A stretch of 52,687 nucleotides of DNA from Christensenellaceae bacterium (GTDB lineage Bacteria; Bacillota; Clostridia; Christensenellales; UBA1242): contig JAISKJ010000005.1 in assembly GCA_031260975.1 (NCBI GenBank), forward strand, positions 1-52,687. The letters are read 5' to 3'. Below the pieces are notes generated by a model. It was not told where the DNA came from. It did not search any database and worked only from the letters and a program-made list of their open reading frames with translations. This document shows, piece after piece, positions 25,952 through 34,068 of the stretch. How positions within the stretch are numbered: the first letter of the stretch is position 1; each line of letters opens with the position of its first letter. The position numbers and the translations under genes are program-made.

Positions 25952-26411
25952 AGAGTGATGACTTCACTAAAGATGCATGGAATCTTGTAAAAGGACTTGA
26001 CAGAAGCAGTGGGTTTATAAAGTCAACGGCAATATTGGGCACAAAGATACACAATGGGTTTATGTTAAACAAACAAATGAGAGTTGTAGGCGGTAGACTA
26101 GATGGCGTAAATCATATAACAAAGACTATTTATGAGCTAAAACCAAATAATGCACGAAGTATCCGTCAAGGAATAAAACAATTACAAAAAAGAAAGGAAT
26201 AAGTAGGTATATTTGGTTATTTATAGATTGTGTTGAAACGAAAGAAAATAATGATGGAAATGAAGATTTTCTTGATTCTGGTTTTGTTTTGGCCCTTCCG
26301 CTTAATGAGGGCATATATTCATGCTTACAGGCGGGCAGCGTAGAAGTAGAGCCTTTAAATGCCATAGTTGACTATTCCAAAAAGATGAATTCTCTTTTCA
26401 TTTTCTATTAA
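25921..26411 (+). pseudogene. Remnant of an RHS/polymorphic-toxin C-terminal domain
   Basis: With no start codon, the frame reads YFASDNIPYAKSDDFTKDAW, then (26083-26175) VVGGRLDGVNHITKTIYEL followed by KPNNARSIRQGIKQLQ, and stops at 26202. The combination RLDGVD/NH, IYELKPNN and GIKQLQ is that of nuclease-like tips of RHS proteins. After a frame change it continues as SRYIWLFIDCVETKENNDGN to a stop at 26409. The tip has lost its RHS core and is probably not expressed. It abuts the recombinase remnant directly. Confidence 0.65.
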
Positions 26412-26459
26412 ATGTGCTATTATGTATGTATAAAAAATCAATCAGAGAAAGGTTTTTTA

Positions 26460-26771
26460 ATGTGGGGGTGGAATAAGCCGTTAACAGATAAAGAAAAAGC
26501 AACGGAAGACTTCGGAAAGAGGTTGGAAGAAGGATATTATGACGGGAGGTGGGGGCTTAATGATGAGCCGGGTTTTACTCCTGTAATTGAATTGCTGACA
26601 CCGGAGGAGCTTGCGGAGCATGACTCCTTGCTCACTCAGGAAGAAAGGAATGCTTATTTAAAAAACAAAGGAATTGAGATGGATAAGGCAAACGAAGAAC
26701 GAAGCCATAAGGCTGTTATGGAATTTCCTGAAAAGTTTCCGGATTTGTTTGAATTTATTAAGGAATTATAA
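26460..26771 (+). CDS. Hypothetical acidic small protein
   Basis: A 103-residue acidic protein beginning MWGWNKPLTDKEKATEDFGK, mostly charged and helical, ending FPEKFPDLFEFIKEL. AGAGAAAGG lies before the ATG, though 8 or more nt away. It shares a W-G-W start motif and a gene pair with the next protein. Lying just after a broken toxin tip, it could be an orphan immunity protein, but no family was recognised. Confidence 0.5.
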   Translation: MWGWNKPLTDKEKATEDFGKRLEEGYYDGRWGLNDEPGFTPVIELLTPEELAEHDSLLTQEERNAYLKNKGIEMDKANEERSHKAVMEFPEKFPDLFEFIKEL

Positions 26772-26820
26772 TGTTCTGGTTTTTATGAACACAAGAATTA
26801 ATAATAAGGAGAGATGTAAA

Positions 26821-27075
26821 ATGTTGCAAAAGAATGGATTGCCGTGGGGATGGGAATTTTTGTCGTTGGAGAAGCAGGAGATTTGGCTGGACCAAAATGC
26901 CAGTGCTGAAGATAAATATGATATTGAGGAAGAGGCTCAAGAAAGGATAAGAAATGATATTTTCTTGGATAATGCTAGGGAGCGTAAGGGTAGGATAGAT
27001 TATTTTGGGGGAGTGTCCGCAATAGATTTGAGGTTTACTACAGATGTGCCGCATGAATTTCAGTCTCCCGAATAG
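26821..27075 (+). CDS. Hypothetical acidic small protein
   Basis: An 84-residue protein starting MLQKNGLPWGWEFLSLEKQE, acidic and helical. AAGGAGAG precedes the ATG by 7 nt. It follows the previous small gene by 49 bp in the same direction. Possibly an immunity-type protein by position; function unknown. Confidence 0.5.
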   Translation: MLQKNGLPWGWEFLSLEKQEIWLDQNASAEDKYDIEEEAQERIRNDIFLDNARERKGRIDYFGGVSAIDLRFTTDVPHEFQSPE

Positions 27076-27125
27076 AAGCCGTATAACAGCTTTGATTTTT
27101 CTTAAGTAACATATCGGCAATTCAG

Positions 27126-27280
27126 TTGTGAAACAATTAAACCGATTGGTCGGAAAAACGTAAAGAACCCGCTGAAAAACAGTGTTTTCGGTGGGTTTTT
27201 GTGTGCGACCAAAGGGTTTAAATGCTCCGACTGTGCAGTCGACCGAGGTTTTGGCGAATTTTATGCTATTGTTTCACAGG
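27126..27280. repeat. Dispersed intergenic repeat, copy C, with terminator hairpin
   Basis: Outer arms TGTGAAACAAT and ATTGTTTCAC flank AACCGATTGGTCGG, a hairpin AACCCGCTGAAAA / TTTTCGGTGGGTT followed by a T run, then TGTGTGCGACC and CCGACTGTGC. The hairpin can end transcription of the gene at 26821. Confidence 0.5.
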
Positions 27281-27333
27281 GAGTTTGGTCTTGTTTTTAA
27301 CAAGCGCTTTATTTATGTTGTTGTGAGTTTTAT

Positions 27334-28224
27334 TTATTCTTCATCTTTATCATCGAGAGAGGTTTTGCCGTCTTTGATAGCTTGGTTAACTTTGCGGCGC
27401 CTGAGAGCGTAATTTTGCAAAAAAGTTTTGCTGCCGCCGGTGCCGTGATAGCCCAGAATTGTGTCGGTGTTTATGTTTTCAGAACTTCGTAATATATTAA
27501 TATCAACCAGAGGGTTGATTTCTTTGAGTTGTTCTATCAGGCGTTTTATTTCGGCGCGCTTACCGGTTTTTTTGCCTGTCTCACATTCGGTAAATCTGCA
27601 GGCACAGCGGATAAATTCCAGATTGTTTGCTTTGCCCCAATTTATGATATCTTTTTCTTTAACGAGGTATAATGGGCGTATCAGCTCCATACCCAAAAAG
27701 TTCTGACTGAACAACTTTGGCACCATGGTTTTCATCTCAGCGCCATATAGCATGCTCATGAGAGTGGTTTCTATAACATCGTCAAAATGATGACCCAAAG
27801 CGATTTTGTTGCATCCAAGCTCGCGGGCTTTTTTATAAAGATATCCGCGTCTCATTCGGGCACACAGATAGCAGGGCGAACCACCGGCGCCAAAAGCTAT
27901 GTCAAAAATTTGTGTTTCAAATATAGTTATAGGAAGGTTAAGCTTTTTGCAGTTTTCAAAAACTTGTTTTAGGGTGTCGTCGCGATATCCCGGGTTCATC
28001 ACCAGAAACACCAGCTCAAACTTTATTTTTCCGTGGCGCAAAAGCTCCTGAAGGCATTTGGCCAAAAGTGAGCTGTCTTTTCCGCCACTTATACATACAG
28101 CGATTTTGTCGCCCTTTTTAATCATATCATATTCGTTTATGGCATGCACAAAAGGCCGCCAGATTGTTTTGCGGTATTTTTTGATTATACTTTGCTCTAT
28201 TTTTTTGCAAGGGTCAAGTTCCAT
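27334..28224 (-). CDS. ttcA: tRNA 2-thiocytidine biosynthesis protein TtcA-like
   Basis: An adenine-nucleotide alpha-hydrolase fold enzyme that, in TtcA, thiolates cytidine 32 of tRNA using an Fe-S cluster. The PP-loop ISGGKDSS is at about residues 45-52, GHHFDD is present, and the cysteine pairs are CYLC (in PCYLCARMRRG) and CAC. At 296 residues the size fits. A C-terminal acidic tail is added. The ATG at 28224 (MELDPCKK) is chosen; it has no ribosome binding site but lies 6 nt after a -10 box. TilS and other PP-loop enzymes were considered; the two cysteine motifs favour TtcA. Confidence 0.85.
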   Translation of the reverse strand: MELDPCKKIEQSIIKKYRKTIWRPFVHAINEYDMIKKGDKIAVCISGGKDSSLLAKCLQELLRHGKIKFELVFLVMNPGYRDDTLKQVFENCKKLNLPITIFETQIFDIAFGAGGSPCYLCARMRRGYLYKKARELGCNKIALGHHFDDVIETTLMSMLYGAEMKTMVPKLFSQNFLGMELIRPLYLVKEKDIINWGKANNLEFIRCACRFTECETGKKTGKRAEIKRLIEQLKEINPLVDINILRSSENINTDTILGYHGTGGSKTFLQNYALRRRKVNQAIKDGKTSLDDKDEE

Positions 28225-28230
28225 AAAACC

Positions 28231-28259
28231 ATTATATATCGTACGGGTCAAATTTGCAA
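28231..28259 (-). promoter_or_regulatory. ttcA promoter, predicted to make a leaderless mRNA
   Basis: TTGCAA, 17 nt, TATAAT on the minus strand; exactly 6 nt to the ATG. Confidence 0.55.
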
Positions 28260-28480
28260 GCGGTATGATATATTTGGAGTGAACAAATAGTGTGATTTGT
28301 TCACTGCTGATATATTAGGGAGGATATTTTGACTTAGCCAAGCAGAGTTTATATAATTTTATATTGTCAAAAATTGATTAAAACACTGTGTTCAGGGTCC
28401 TTTTGCTTTACTTTTAAGTGTGTTTTTGTTAAACTGAAAACAGCTAATTTAAATGTTGAAATAATTAGAAAAGGGCTTTT

Positions 28481-30949
28481 ATGAAAAACAGCAAGAACAC
28501 AAAATCAAATAAATCAGCCGATAAAAAAGAGAAACAGGTCCCTCAGATTATATGTGAGCGGTTTAAGGTTGATACGTCTGTGGGTCTGAGTGAAGCACAG
28601 GTTTTGCAGCGCGAAAAAGAGAAGCTGACCAATAAGAGCAAGACCAAGTCAACAAAGAGTTACCTGCAGATTTTTGCAGGCAACATTTTTACTTTCTTTA
28701 ATATGCTGTGTTTCGGTGTTTTTTTGGCGCTGATTGTTGTGGGTAAGCCTATAAACACTATGTTTATGGTGGTAATTGTTGCAAACCTTTTGATAGGCCT
28801 TATTTTGGAGATTAAAGCAAAGCGTACGGTTGAGAAAATATCGTTGGTTACAGCGCCAACTGCGCTTGTGGTAAGAGACGGCAAACAAGTTAGGATACCT
28901 GCAACAAAAGTGGTTTTGGATGATATCATAATTTATGAGCTGGGCAACCAGATTTGCACCGATGCTGTGGTTTTAGAGGGCTCTATGAGAGTAAACGAAA
29001 GTTTGCTTACCGGAGAGAGCAGTCCTATAACAAAATCTGTAGGCGATAAGCTTTTGGCGGGCAGTTTTGTGGTCAGCGGAACATGCATTGTGAAAGCTGA
29101 CGGAGTAGGTGAGCAGAACTATTCGACCACGCTTGTGGCAAAAGCCAAAAAACGCAAGGCACCCGAGAGTGATATTTTAAGAGCTGTGCGCACAGTAATT
29201 AAGTCGATAGGTATTATAATCCTGCCGCTGGCTGTGGGAACCTTTCTTAAAAAGTTCTATAGCGGACCCGGAGATTATGTTGAAGCTATAGGCAGCACCT
29301 CTACTTCAATGATAGGAATGATTCCGGCCGGCATGTTTTTGCTGGTGAGTACAGCTCTTGCAGTGGGGATTATTAAGCTTGCCCGCAAACGTACGCTTGT
29401 TCAGGACCTATATAGCATTGAAATGCTGGCCCGGGCCACTGTGCTGTGCCTTGACAAAACGGGGACTATTACCGACGGCACAATGAAGGTAAACACGATT
29501 ATTCCGCTTGCTAAACACAAGCTTGACGAGATTATGAAAACTATAGCTATTATGAACTATAACCTCAAAACCCAAAACCAGACCTCAAAAGCGCTTTCTG
29601 ACTTTTGCGGCAAGCGAGAGGAAATAGCCTCTGCCTCCATGGAGTTTAGCAGCGACAAAAAGCTTGCGGCAATCAGCATTGACGGCAAGACATACGTTCT
29701 GGGGGCCCCTGAGTTTGTGCTAAAGACTATTCCTGCCCGCCTAAAAAAGAAAATGGAAGGCTATCTAAATGAAGGGGCAAGAGTGCTTATGTTGTGTGAA
29801 ATGGGTGGTGAAATCGGCGGTGAAGACTTACCTGAGGCGGAGAGAACGCCCCTTGGCATTGTTGTGATAGAGGATAATATAAAAGCTGACGCCATTGAAA
29901 CTATAAAGTGGTTTAATGATAATGATGTTGAGATTAAGATAATCAGCGGTGACAATGCTGTGGCGGTGAGCGCAATTAGTAAAAGAGTGGGAATATATAA
30001 CGCCAACAAATTCATAAGCCTTGAAGGAAAAACAGATAAACAGGTATATAAGGCTGCGCTTAAGTATTCAGTCTTTGGGCGTGTCAGCCCCGAACAGAAA
30101 GCAATTATAATAAAGGCATTGAAAGACAACAAACACAAGGTGGCTATGACGGGGGACGGTGTAAACGACATTCTTGCGCTTAAAGAAGCCGACTGCTCAA
30201 TTGCTATGGCAAACGGCAGTGAGGCGGCCAGAAATGTTTCAAGTATAGTAATGCGCGATAGTAATTTTGCGTCTATGCCCAGCATTGTGGCCGAAGGCCG
30301 AAGGGTGGTAAACAATATTGCAAAATCGTCCTCACTGTTTTTAATGAAAACCTTTTTTACAATATTTTTGACAATATTCTGTTTCTTTACCACAACGGGG
30401 TTCCCTTTTCAAAACCCAAATCAATTACTTCTTCTGGAGCTTTTTGTAATTGGTATACCGTCATTCATGCTGGCGCTTCAAGAAAACAAGCAGCGTATAA
30501 AAGGCGACTTTATGACCAACCTTACTGTTAAAGCCTTCCCGGCAGCTCTTACGCTTACGCTTAACGGAATATTATGTTACGTGTTTGTCAGGTTTCTGCC
30601 CATGACTGCCAATGAATTTGCAACGCTATGCTCGCTTATGCTCTTGATTGGCGGAATTGTAATTCTGTTTAGGCTCTGCCGGCCGTTTGACAAGTTTAGG
30701 CTTATTATGTTCTTCTCGTGTTTGCTGGCTGTTTCGGGCGTTTTGGCAATTACTTATTTGTTCCTGCCTGTTGCGGTGTTTGGATATGTGTCTCTAGGTT
30801 GGGCTCATGTCGGCTTCCTTGCCGGTATGGCTGCTTTGACATATTTTGTGCACATGGGCATGACTGCTCTGGTAAGTAAGCTTGCCACAATAAAATTTAG
30901 GAAAAACGAAACAGACAAGGTTGCATCAAAGACTAAAGTTGACGTCTAA
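28481..30949 (+). CDS. Cation-translocating P-type ATPase (CtpE/Exp7-like)
   Basis: 822 residues. Actuator loop TGESSP at about residues 177-182; phosphorylation site DKTGTITDG; hinge TGDGVND; about ten membrane segments. The M4 motif reads IPAGM, where most relatives of this group have PEGL, so the ion site is altered. The group includes bacterial Ca/Mg exporters; substrate not certain. The start (MKNSKNTKSNKSADKKEKQ) has a weak AAAAGGG before the ATG. A long Lys-rich N-terminus precedes the first domain. Monocistronic, with a terminator downstream. Confidence 0.9.
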   Translation: MKNSKNTKSNKSADKKEKQVPQIICERFKVDTSVGLSEAQVLQREKEKLTNKSKTKSTKSYLQIFAGNIFTFFNMLCFGVFLALIVVGKPINTMFMVVIVANLLIGLILEIKAKRTVEKISLVTAPTALVVRDGKQVRIPATKVVLDDIIIYELGNQICTDAVVLEGSMRVNESLLTGESSPITKSVGDKLLAGSFVVSGTCIVKADGVGEQNYSTTLVAKAKKRKAPESDILRAVRTVIKSIGIIILPLAVGTFLKKFYSGPGDYVEAIGSTSTSMIGMIPAGMFLLVSTALAVGIIKLARKRTLVQDLYSIEMLARATVLCLDKTGTITDGTMKVNTIIPLAKHKLDEIMKTIAIMNYNLKTQNQTSKALSDFCGKREEIASASMEFSSDKKLAAISIDGKTYVLGAPEFVLKTIPARLKKKMEGYLNEGARVLMLCEMGGEIGGEDLPEAERTPLGIVVIEDNIKADAIETIKWFNDNDVEIKIISGDNAVAVSAISKRVGIYNANKFISLEGKTDKQVYKAALKYSVFGRVSPEQKAIIIKALKDNKHKVAMTGDGVNDILALKEADCSIAMANGSEAARNVSSIVMRDSNFASMPSIVAEGRRVVNNIAKSSSLFLMKTFFTIFLTIFCFFTTTGFPFQNPNQLLLLELFVIGIPSFMLALQENKQRIKGDFMTNLTVKAFPAALTLTLNGILCYVFVRFLPMTANEFATLCSLMLLIGGIVILFRLCRPFDKFRLIMFFSCLLAVSGVLAITYLFLPVAVFGYVSLGWAHVGFLAGMAALTYFVHMGMTALVSKLATIKFRKNETDKVASKTKVDV

Positions 30950-30955
30950 AACCTT

Positions 30956-30992
30956 AAGAAACGGTTTAATAAATAGCCGTTTCTTTATTTTT
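30956..30992 (+). terminator. Intrinsic terminator
   Basis: A perfect 9-bp stem AAGAAACGG / CCGTTTCTT followed by TATTTTTA. Confidence 0.75.
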
Positions 30993-30996
30993 ATGA

Positions 30997-31002
30997 TATA
31001 AT
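30997..31002 (+). promoter_or_regulatory. Extended -10 promoter of the GIY-YIG gene, predicted leaderless
   Basis: TGATATAAT without a good -35 box, then GCCTGT and the ATG: 6 nt spacing as in recF, mnmE and ttcA. Confidence 0.5.
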
Positions 31003-31008
31003 GCCTGT

Positions 31009-31644
31009 ATGGAAATGTGTGAGAAGTTACATAACATTTTAAGATACGGAAAGGTTTTTGATTTTAAGTCGGACCCTGCCGCTATGCCTTTGAATGGTAT
31101 ATATATTTTATATGAAAAGGGTGAAATGGGGCACGGCGGCGATAGGGTTGTGCGTATAGGAACCCATACAGGCAAAAATAAACTGAGAAGAAGAATTTCT
31201 CAGCACTTTTTTAAGGAAAACAAAAGCAAGAGCATTTTCAGGAAGAATATCGGGCGGGCAATATTGAACAGGGAAAATAGTTCCTATCTTGAGATTTGGA
31301 ATTATAACCCCACCTCAAAGGTCAATAAAGAAAAGTATAAAGAAGTGATAAATAAAGAATTTGAGAGTAAAATAGAGAAACAGATTTCAGAGTATTTGCA
31401 AAAGAATTTTTATTTCAGGCTAATTGAAATGGACTTGGTAGGCAAGCGGCTTAAATTTGAAGAAAAACTTATTGGAACCGTGTCAAGCTGTAAACAATGC
31501 GGACCCGGCAGTAATTGGTTTGGTAACTACAGCCCAATTGAAAAGATAAAAACAAGCGGCTTGTGGCTTGTGCAGGGGCTGGGTAAACCGGGACTTACTG
31601 AGGGTGATTTGAAAGAAATAGAGCAGCATTTGATAAAAAGTTAG
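31009..31644 (+). CDS. GIY-YIG-like nuclease domain protein
   Basis: A 211-residue protein. GIYILYE near residues 30-36, then RVVRIGTH (YIG-like) and LRRRISQHF, correspond to the first strands and the conserved arginine of the GIY-YIG fold; the usual glutamate would be near residue 90-125. A cysteine pair C-K-Q-C lies near residue 162. Its start is fixed by the -10 box 6 nt upstream. Such proteins occur in restriction and defence loci but also as orphans. Confidence in the fold is moderate. Confidence 0.6.
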   Translation: MEMCEKLHNILRYGKVFDFKSDPAAMPLNGIYILYEKGEMGHGGDRVVRIGTHTGKNKLRRRISQHFFKENKSKSIFRKNIGRAILNRENSSYLEIWNYNPTSKVNKEKYKEVINKEFESKIEKQISEYLQKNFYFRLIEMDLVGKRLKFEEKLIGTVSSCKQCGPGSNWFGNYSPIEKIKTSGLWLVQGLGKPGLTEGDLKEIEQHLIKS

Positions 31645-31659
31645 AGTATTGTTGATAAA

Positions 31660-31800
31660 AATTCCCGACCGGTGAGACTGCTGTGAAACACCCCTAAAAC
31701 ACGCGGTTTTAGGGGTGTTTTTGTATGCGACTCAGAGGTTTATATATGCCGACCATGTGTTCGCCGGCAAAAATCGGTCAATTTTTCTGTGAAACATACA
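31660..31800. repeat. Dispersed intergenic repeat, copy D, with strong terminator
   Basis: Contains CGACCGGTGAGACTG, TGTGAAACA, a perfect 15-bp stem AAACACCCCTAAAAC / GTTTTAGGGGTGTTT (31686-31720) with T run, then TGTATGCGAC, GGTTTATATATGCCGACC and a second GTGAAACA. The stem can end transcription of the GIY-YIG gene. Confidence 0.55.
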
Positions 31801-31889
31801 AAATGGTCCATATTGATTTATGCCGTGAAACAAAATCGCCCATATTAACCAATAAAAAACAGCCCAATAATGGATTGAGCTGTTTAGAT

Positions 31890-32557
31890 TTATTTTTTTG
31901 AAAACGGATTGGTCAAATTTCGGCTTTTCCAATTTTGGTCTTTGCGGGCCTCCCTTGCAATTTTAGTAAAAGTTTCGTCAAAATCATTAACCTTGATCTG
32001 ACGCTCAATCCATAAGTCCGAAGGTTTGTTGCCGTTATTTTCCTGCAAGCCCGCCCTCTCATTGGCAATTTGTGGGTTTTTTGGGTCAATACAGCCGCCC
32101 ATATCGTATAATTTGCATTGTAGGCAGGAATCCAGCTTATCTATCCATTTTGCAAATTTTGCTTCAGGCGTCTTACTTTCTTCAAACTCGCATACTATTG
32201 TCGCTATCTCATCTTTTTTAGCAAGGGGTTCAAGAATCTGTATGACAGCCTTTCTTCCGGCATTACTCTTTTGTTCAGCACTTATGTGGTCAAATGGAGT
32301 AATGTCGCGTATAATAATCTCTTCTAGCTCGTGAACGGCCAGCATTAATATAACCTTTTTAATATCGAGTGGGGGGGGGCAGTATTAAATTCTGAATTAA
32401 TGGCCAGGGCTAACATAATTGTGCTGTAGACATGCTCAGCAACGCTTTCAACCCGTTCGGCCGAAACCTCCCACTGCTTCCAGCCTGTGCGGACCATATT
32501 TTTCAGCTTATTGGTAAGTTTATAAAACTCTAAAACATTTTGTACTTTCTTATCCAT
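31890..32557 (-). pseudogene. HD-domain hydrolase (YfbR-like), frame broken at a C9 tract (candidate phase-variable gene)
   Basis: The 5' part (ATG 32557, AAGGAATTT before it) encodes AERVESVAEHVYSTIMLALA, the first half of an HD domain, and loses the frame at nine C residues (G9 at 32371-32379 on the plus strand). With one more, or two fewer, C the frame continues into LDIKKVILMLAVHELEEI, which supplies the HD-type His-(E) motif, and then a 150-residue C-terminal part with CLQCKLYDMGGC. The domain is nearest to 5'-deoxynucleotidases. The position of the tract, after ...FNTAPP, mirrors the SGNH gene's tract after ...SSAPP. Confidence 0.75.
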
Positions 32558-32693
32558 TTATAAATTCCTTATTATGCTGTTATTATATCACATTGATTTT
32601 AATTGTTCAATTCATTATTGCAGATATTAAAAAAAGGCTCATAAACTAGCCGGTTTTTTGTTTGTGTGATATAATTTGGAGGAGGGAAGAGAA

Positions 32694-33362
32694 ATGGAAA
32701 AAGTGAAGAGAATATCAAAAAAACAATGCCGTCTTGCAAGAGGGAGAGCAAAAAAGATTATTGAAGATTTGAGAAAAAAAGTAAGAGATAAATATATATT
32801 TTCTGATAGCCTTGTCGGCTCCGGCAAGTGGGGAACAATGATGAGCGATTTAAACGGTGAATATGATCTGGATTATCAGATATTGTTGACACATAACTCA
32901 AAAGAGTATAATAAAACAAAACAAAAGTTTGATAATCCGACAAAAATAAAGAATGATTTTTATGAAGCTTTTGATAGTATTAAAAATAAGCACGAAAAAT
33001 TTGAAAATTCTACAACGGCTATTACCCTTAAAAATAGTCAGGATGATAAACCCTTTCATATTGATTTTGTTATTATAGACCCAAATAAAAACCAAATAGT
33101 CCGAAGAAATAATAAATCTGAAATACTTCAAAAAAATGAGTTTACTTGGAATTCTCTGCCAAGCAAACATTTTGATACCTTTAATAATTTTAAACAGTTT
33201 AATTCGAATGATAAAAGAAAATTAATTGAAGAAAAAATAATTCCTGCAAAAGCAAAGGAGAAGAGAAAATCCGAAAATGACCCAACAAAAATTTCATCTT
33301 GTGAAGTGTTTATTAAAGAGATAAATAATTATAGGAGAGAAAATGAAAGGGATAAAAGATAA
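32694..33362 (+). CDS. Nucleotidyltransferase (Pol-beta/CD-NTase fold), partner of a HEPN protein
   Basis: A 222-residue protein with the nucleotidyltransferase pattern: VGSGKWGT at residues 41-47, EYDLDYQILL with two catalytic Asp (58, 60), and a third in PFHIDFVIID. The spacing (GS-14-DxD) is longer than the minimal MNT type and nearer to the CBASS/OAS-like group. GGAGG and GAGAA precede the ATG. It overlaps the HEPN gene by 20 bp. AT-rich compared with neighbours, suggesting transfer. Product could be a cyclic nucleotide or protein adenylylation. Confidence 0.7.
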   Translation: MEKVKRISKKQCRLARGRAKKIIEDLRKKVRDKYIFSDSLVGSGKWGTMMSDLNGEYDLDYQILLTHNSKEYNKTKQKFDNPTKIKNDFYEAFDSIKNKHEKFENSTTAITLKNSQDDKPFHIDFVIIDPNKNQIVRRNNKSEILQKNEFTWNSLPSKHFDTFNNFKQFNSNDKRKLIEEKIIPAKAKEKRKSENDPTKISSCEVFIKEINNYRRENERDKR

Positions 33363-33876
33363 AATTATTGATTATGAACAAAACAAAGAAGAGATAGAAA
33401 AATGGCTTTATGTTAAAGGCGAAGAGAAATATAACGAGTATTTTATTATTTTAGAAAAGTATAATATTAAAACAACGTGGGAAAGCTTGTCGCAGCTATA
33501 TCGCTATGACAAAAGATTGATTTTTAATTTGTTTAAATATTTTTCTATGTTTGAAGAATATCTAAGAGCAATTATTCTTAGACATAACAAGCAAACTGAT
33601 TATGAGGTACTCAACAGACAATTATTTAGTGTAATTATTAAGAGAAATAAAGATGTTCTTGAAAAATATTTTAATTATGAACAGCTTGAACAGCTTATTG
33701 AATTAAGAAATGCAGTGGCACATACAATAATAATTGTTGACAATGATTTGTTAACCGGAAAAATATCTTTATTAAAAAACTTATTGCCACAGGCCTACAA
33801 AGAAAATTTTTCAAATAATATAAATGAAAGCGTAAAAGGTTTAGAAATCAGTGATAATTTATCCATTAAAATCTAA
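33343..33876 (+). CDS. HEPN/Abi-like domain protein
   Basis: A 177-residue all-helical protein. ELRNAVAH (R122-H127) is the RxxxxH motif of HEPN ribonucleases, and YFSMFEEYLRAIIL is typical of Abi_2-type helical cores. GGAG in the end of the upstream gene precedes its ATG. The 20-bp overlap with the nucleotidyltransferase and their shared low GC suggest a toxin-antitoxin or abortive infection pair. The known MNT/HEPN type VII systems work by adenylylation of the HEPN toxin; whether that applies here is inference. Confidence 0.65.
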   Translation: MKGIKDKIIDYEQNKEEIEKWLYVKGEEKYNEYFIILEKYNIKTTWESLSQLYRYDKRLIFNLFKYFSMFEEYLRAIILRHNKQTDYEVLNRQLFSVIIKRNKDVLEKYFNYEQLEQLIELRNAVAHTIIIVDNDLLTGKISLLKNLLPQAYKENFSNNINESVKGLEISDNLSIKI

Positions 33877-33892
33877 TAAGTTTTATGCGAGC

Positions 33893-34008
33893 AAAAGGTC
33901 CGGAATTTATCCGGACAATGTTTTAGTTACGCACTCTACCGACAGTAGAGTTGCTTTTCTGCAACTCTATCGGATGGAAAAATTTTGCATACAATTTAAA
34001 TTTATAAT
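33893..34008 (+). other. Structured non-coding stretch with mutually exclusive hairpins
   Basis: GTCCGGA-ATTTA-TCCGGAC is one perfect hairpin. Then ACTCTAC-CGACA-GTAGAGT overlaps AGAGTTGC-TTTTCT-GCAACTCT, so the two cannot form together. There is no T run. It lies between the HEPN gene and the SGNH gene and might be an RNA element; nothing is recognised. Confidence 0.4.
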
Positions 34009-34068
34009 GGAGTACGTTTTTGATGCCCCGATGCTATAATACTGTTGACATTTTTAAGGAGGGTTAAA

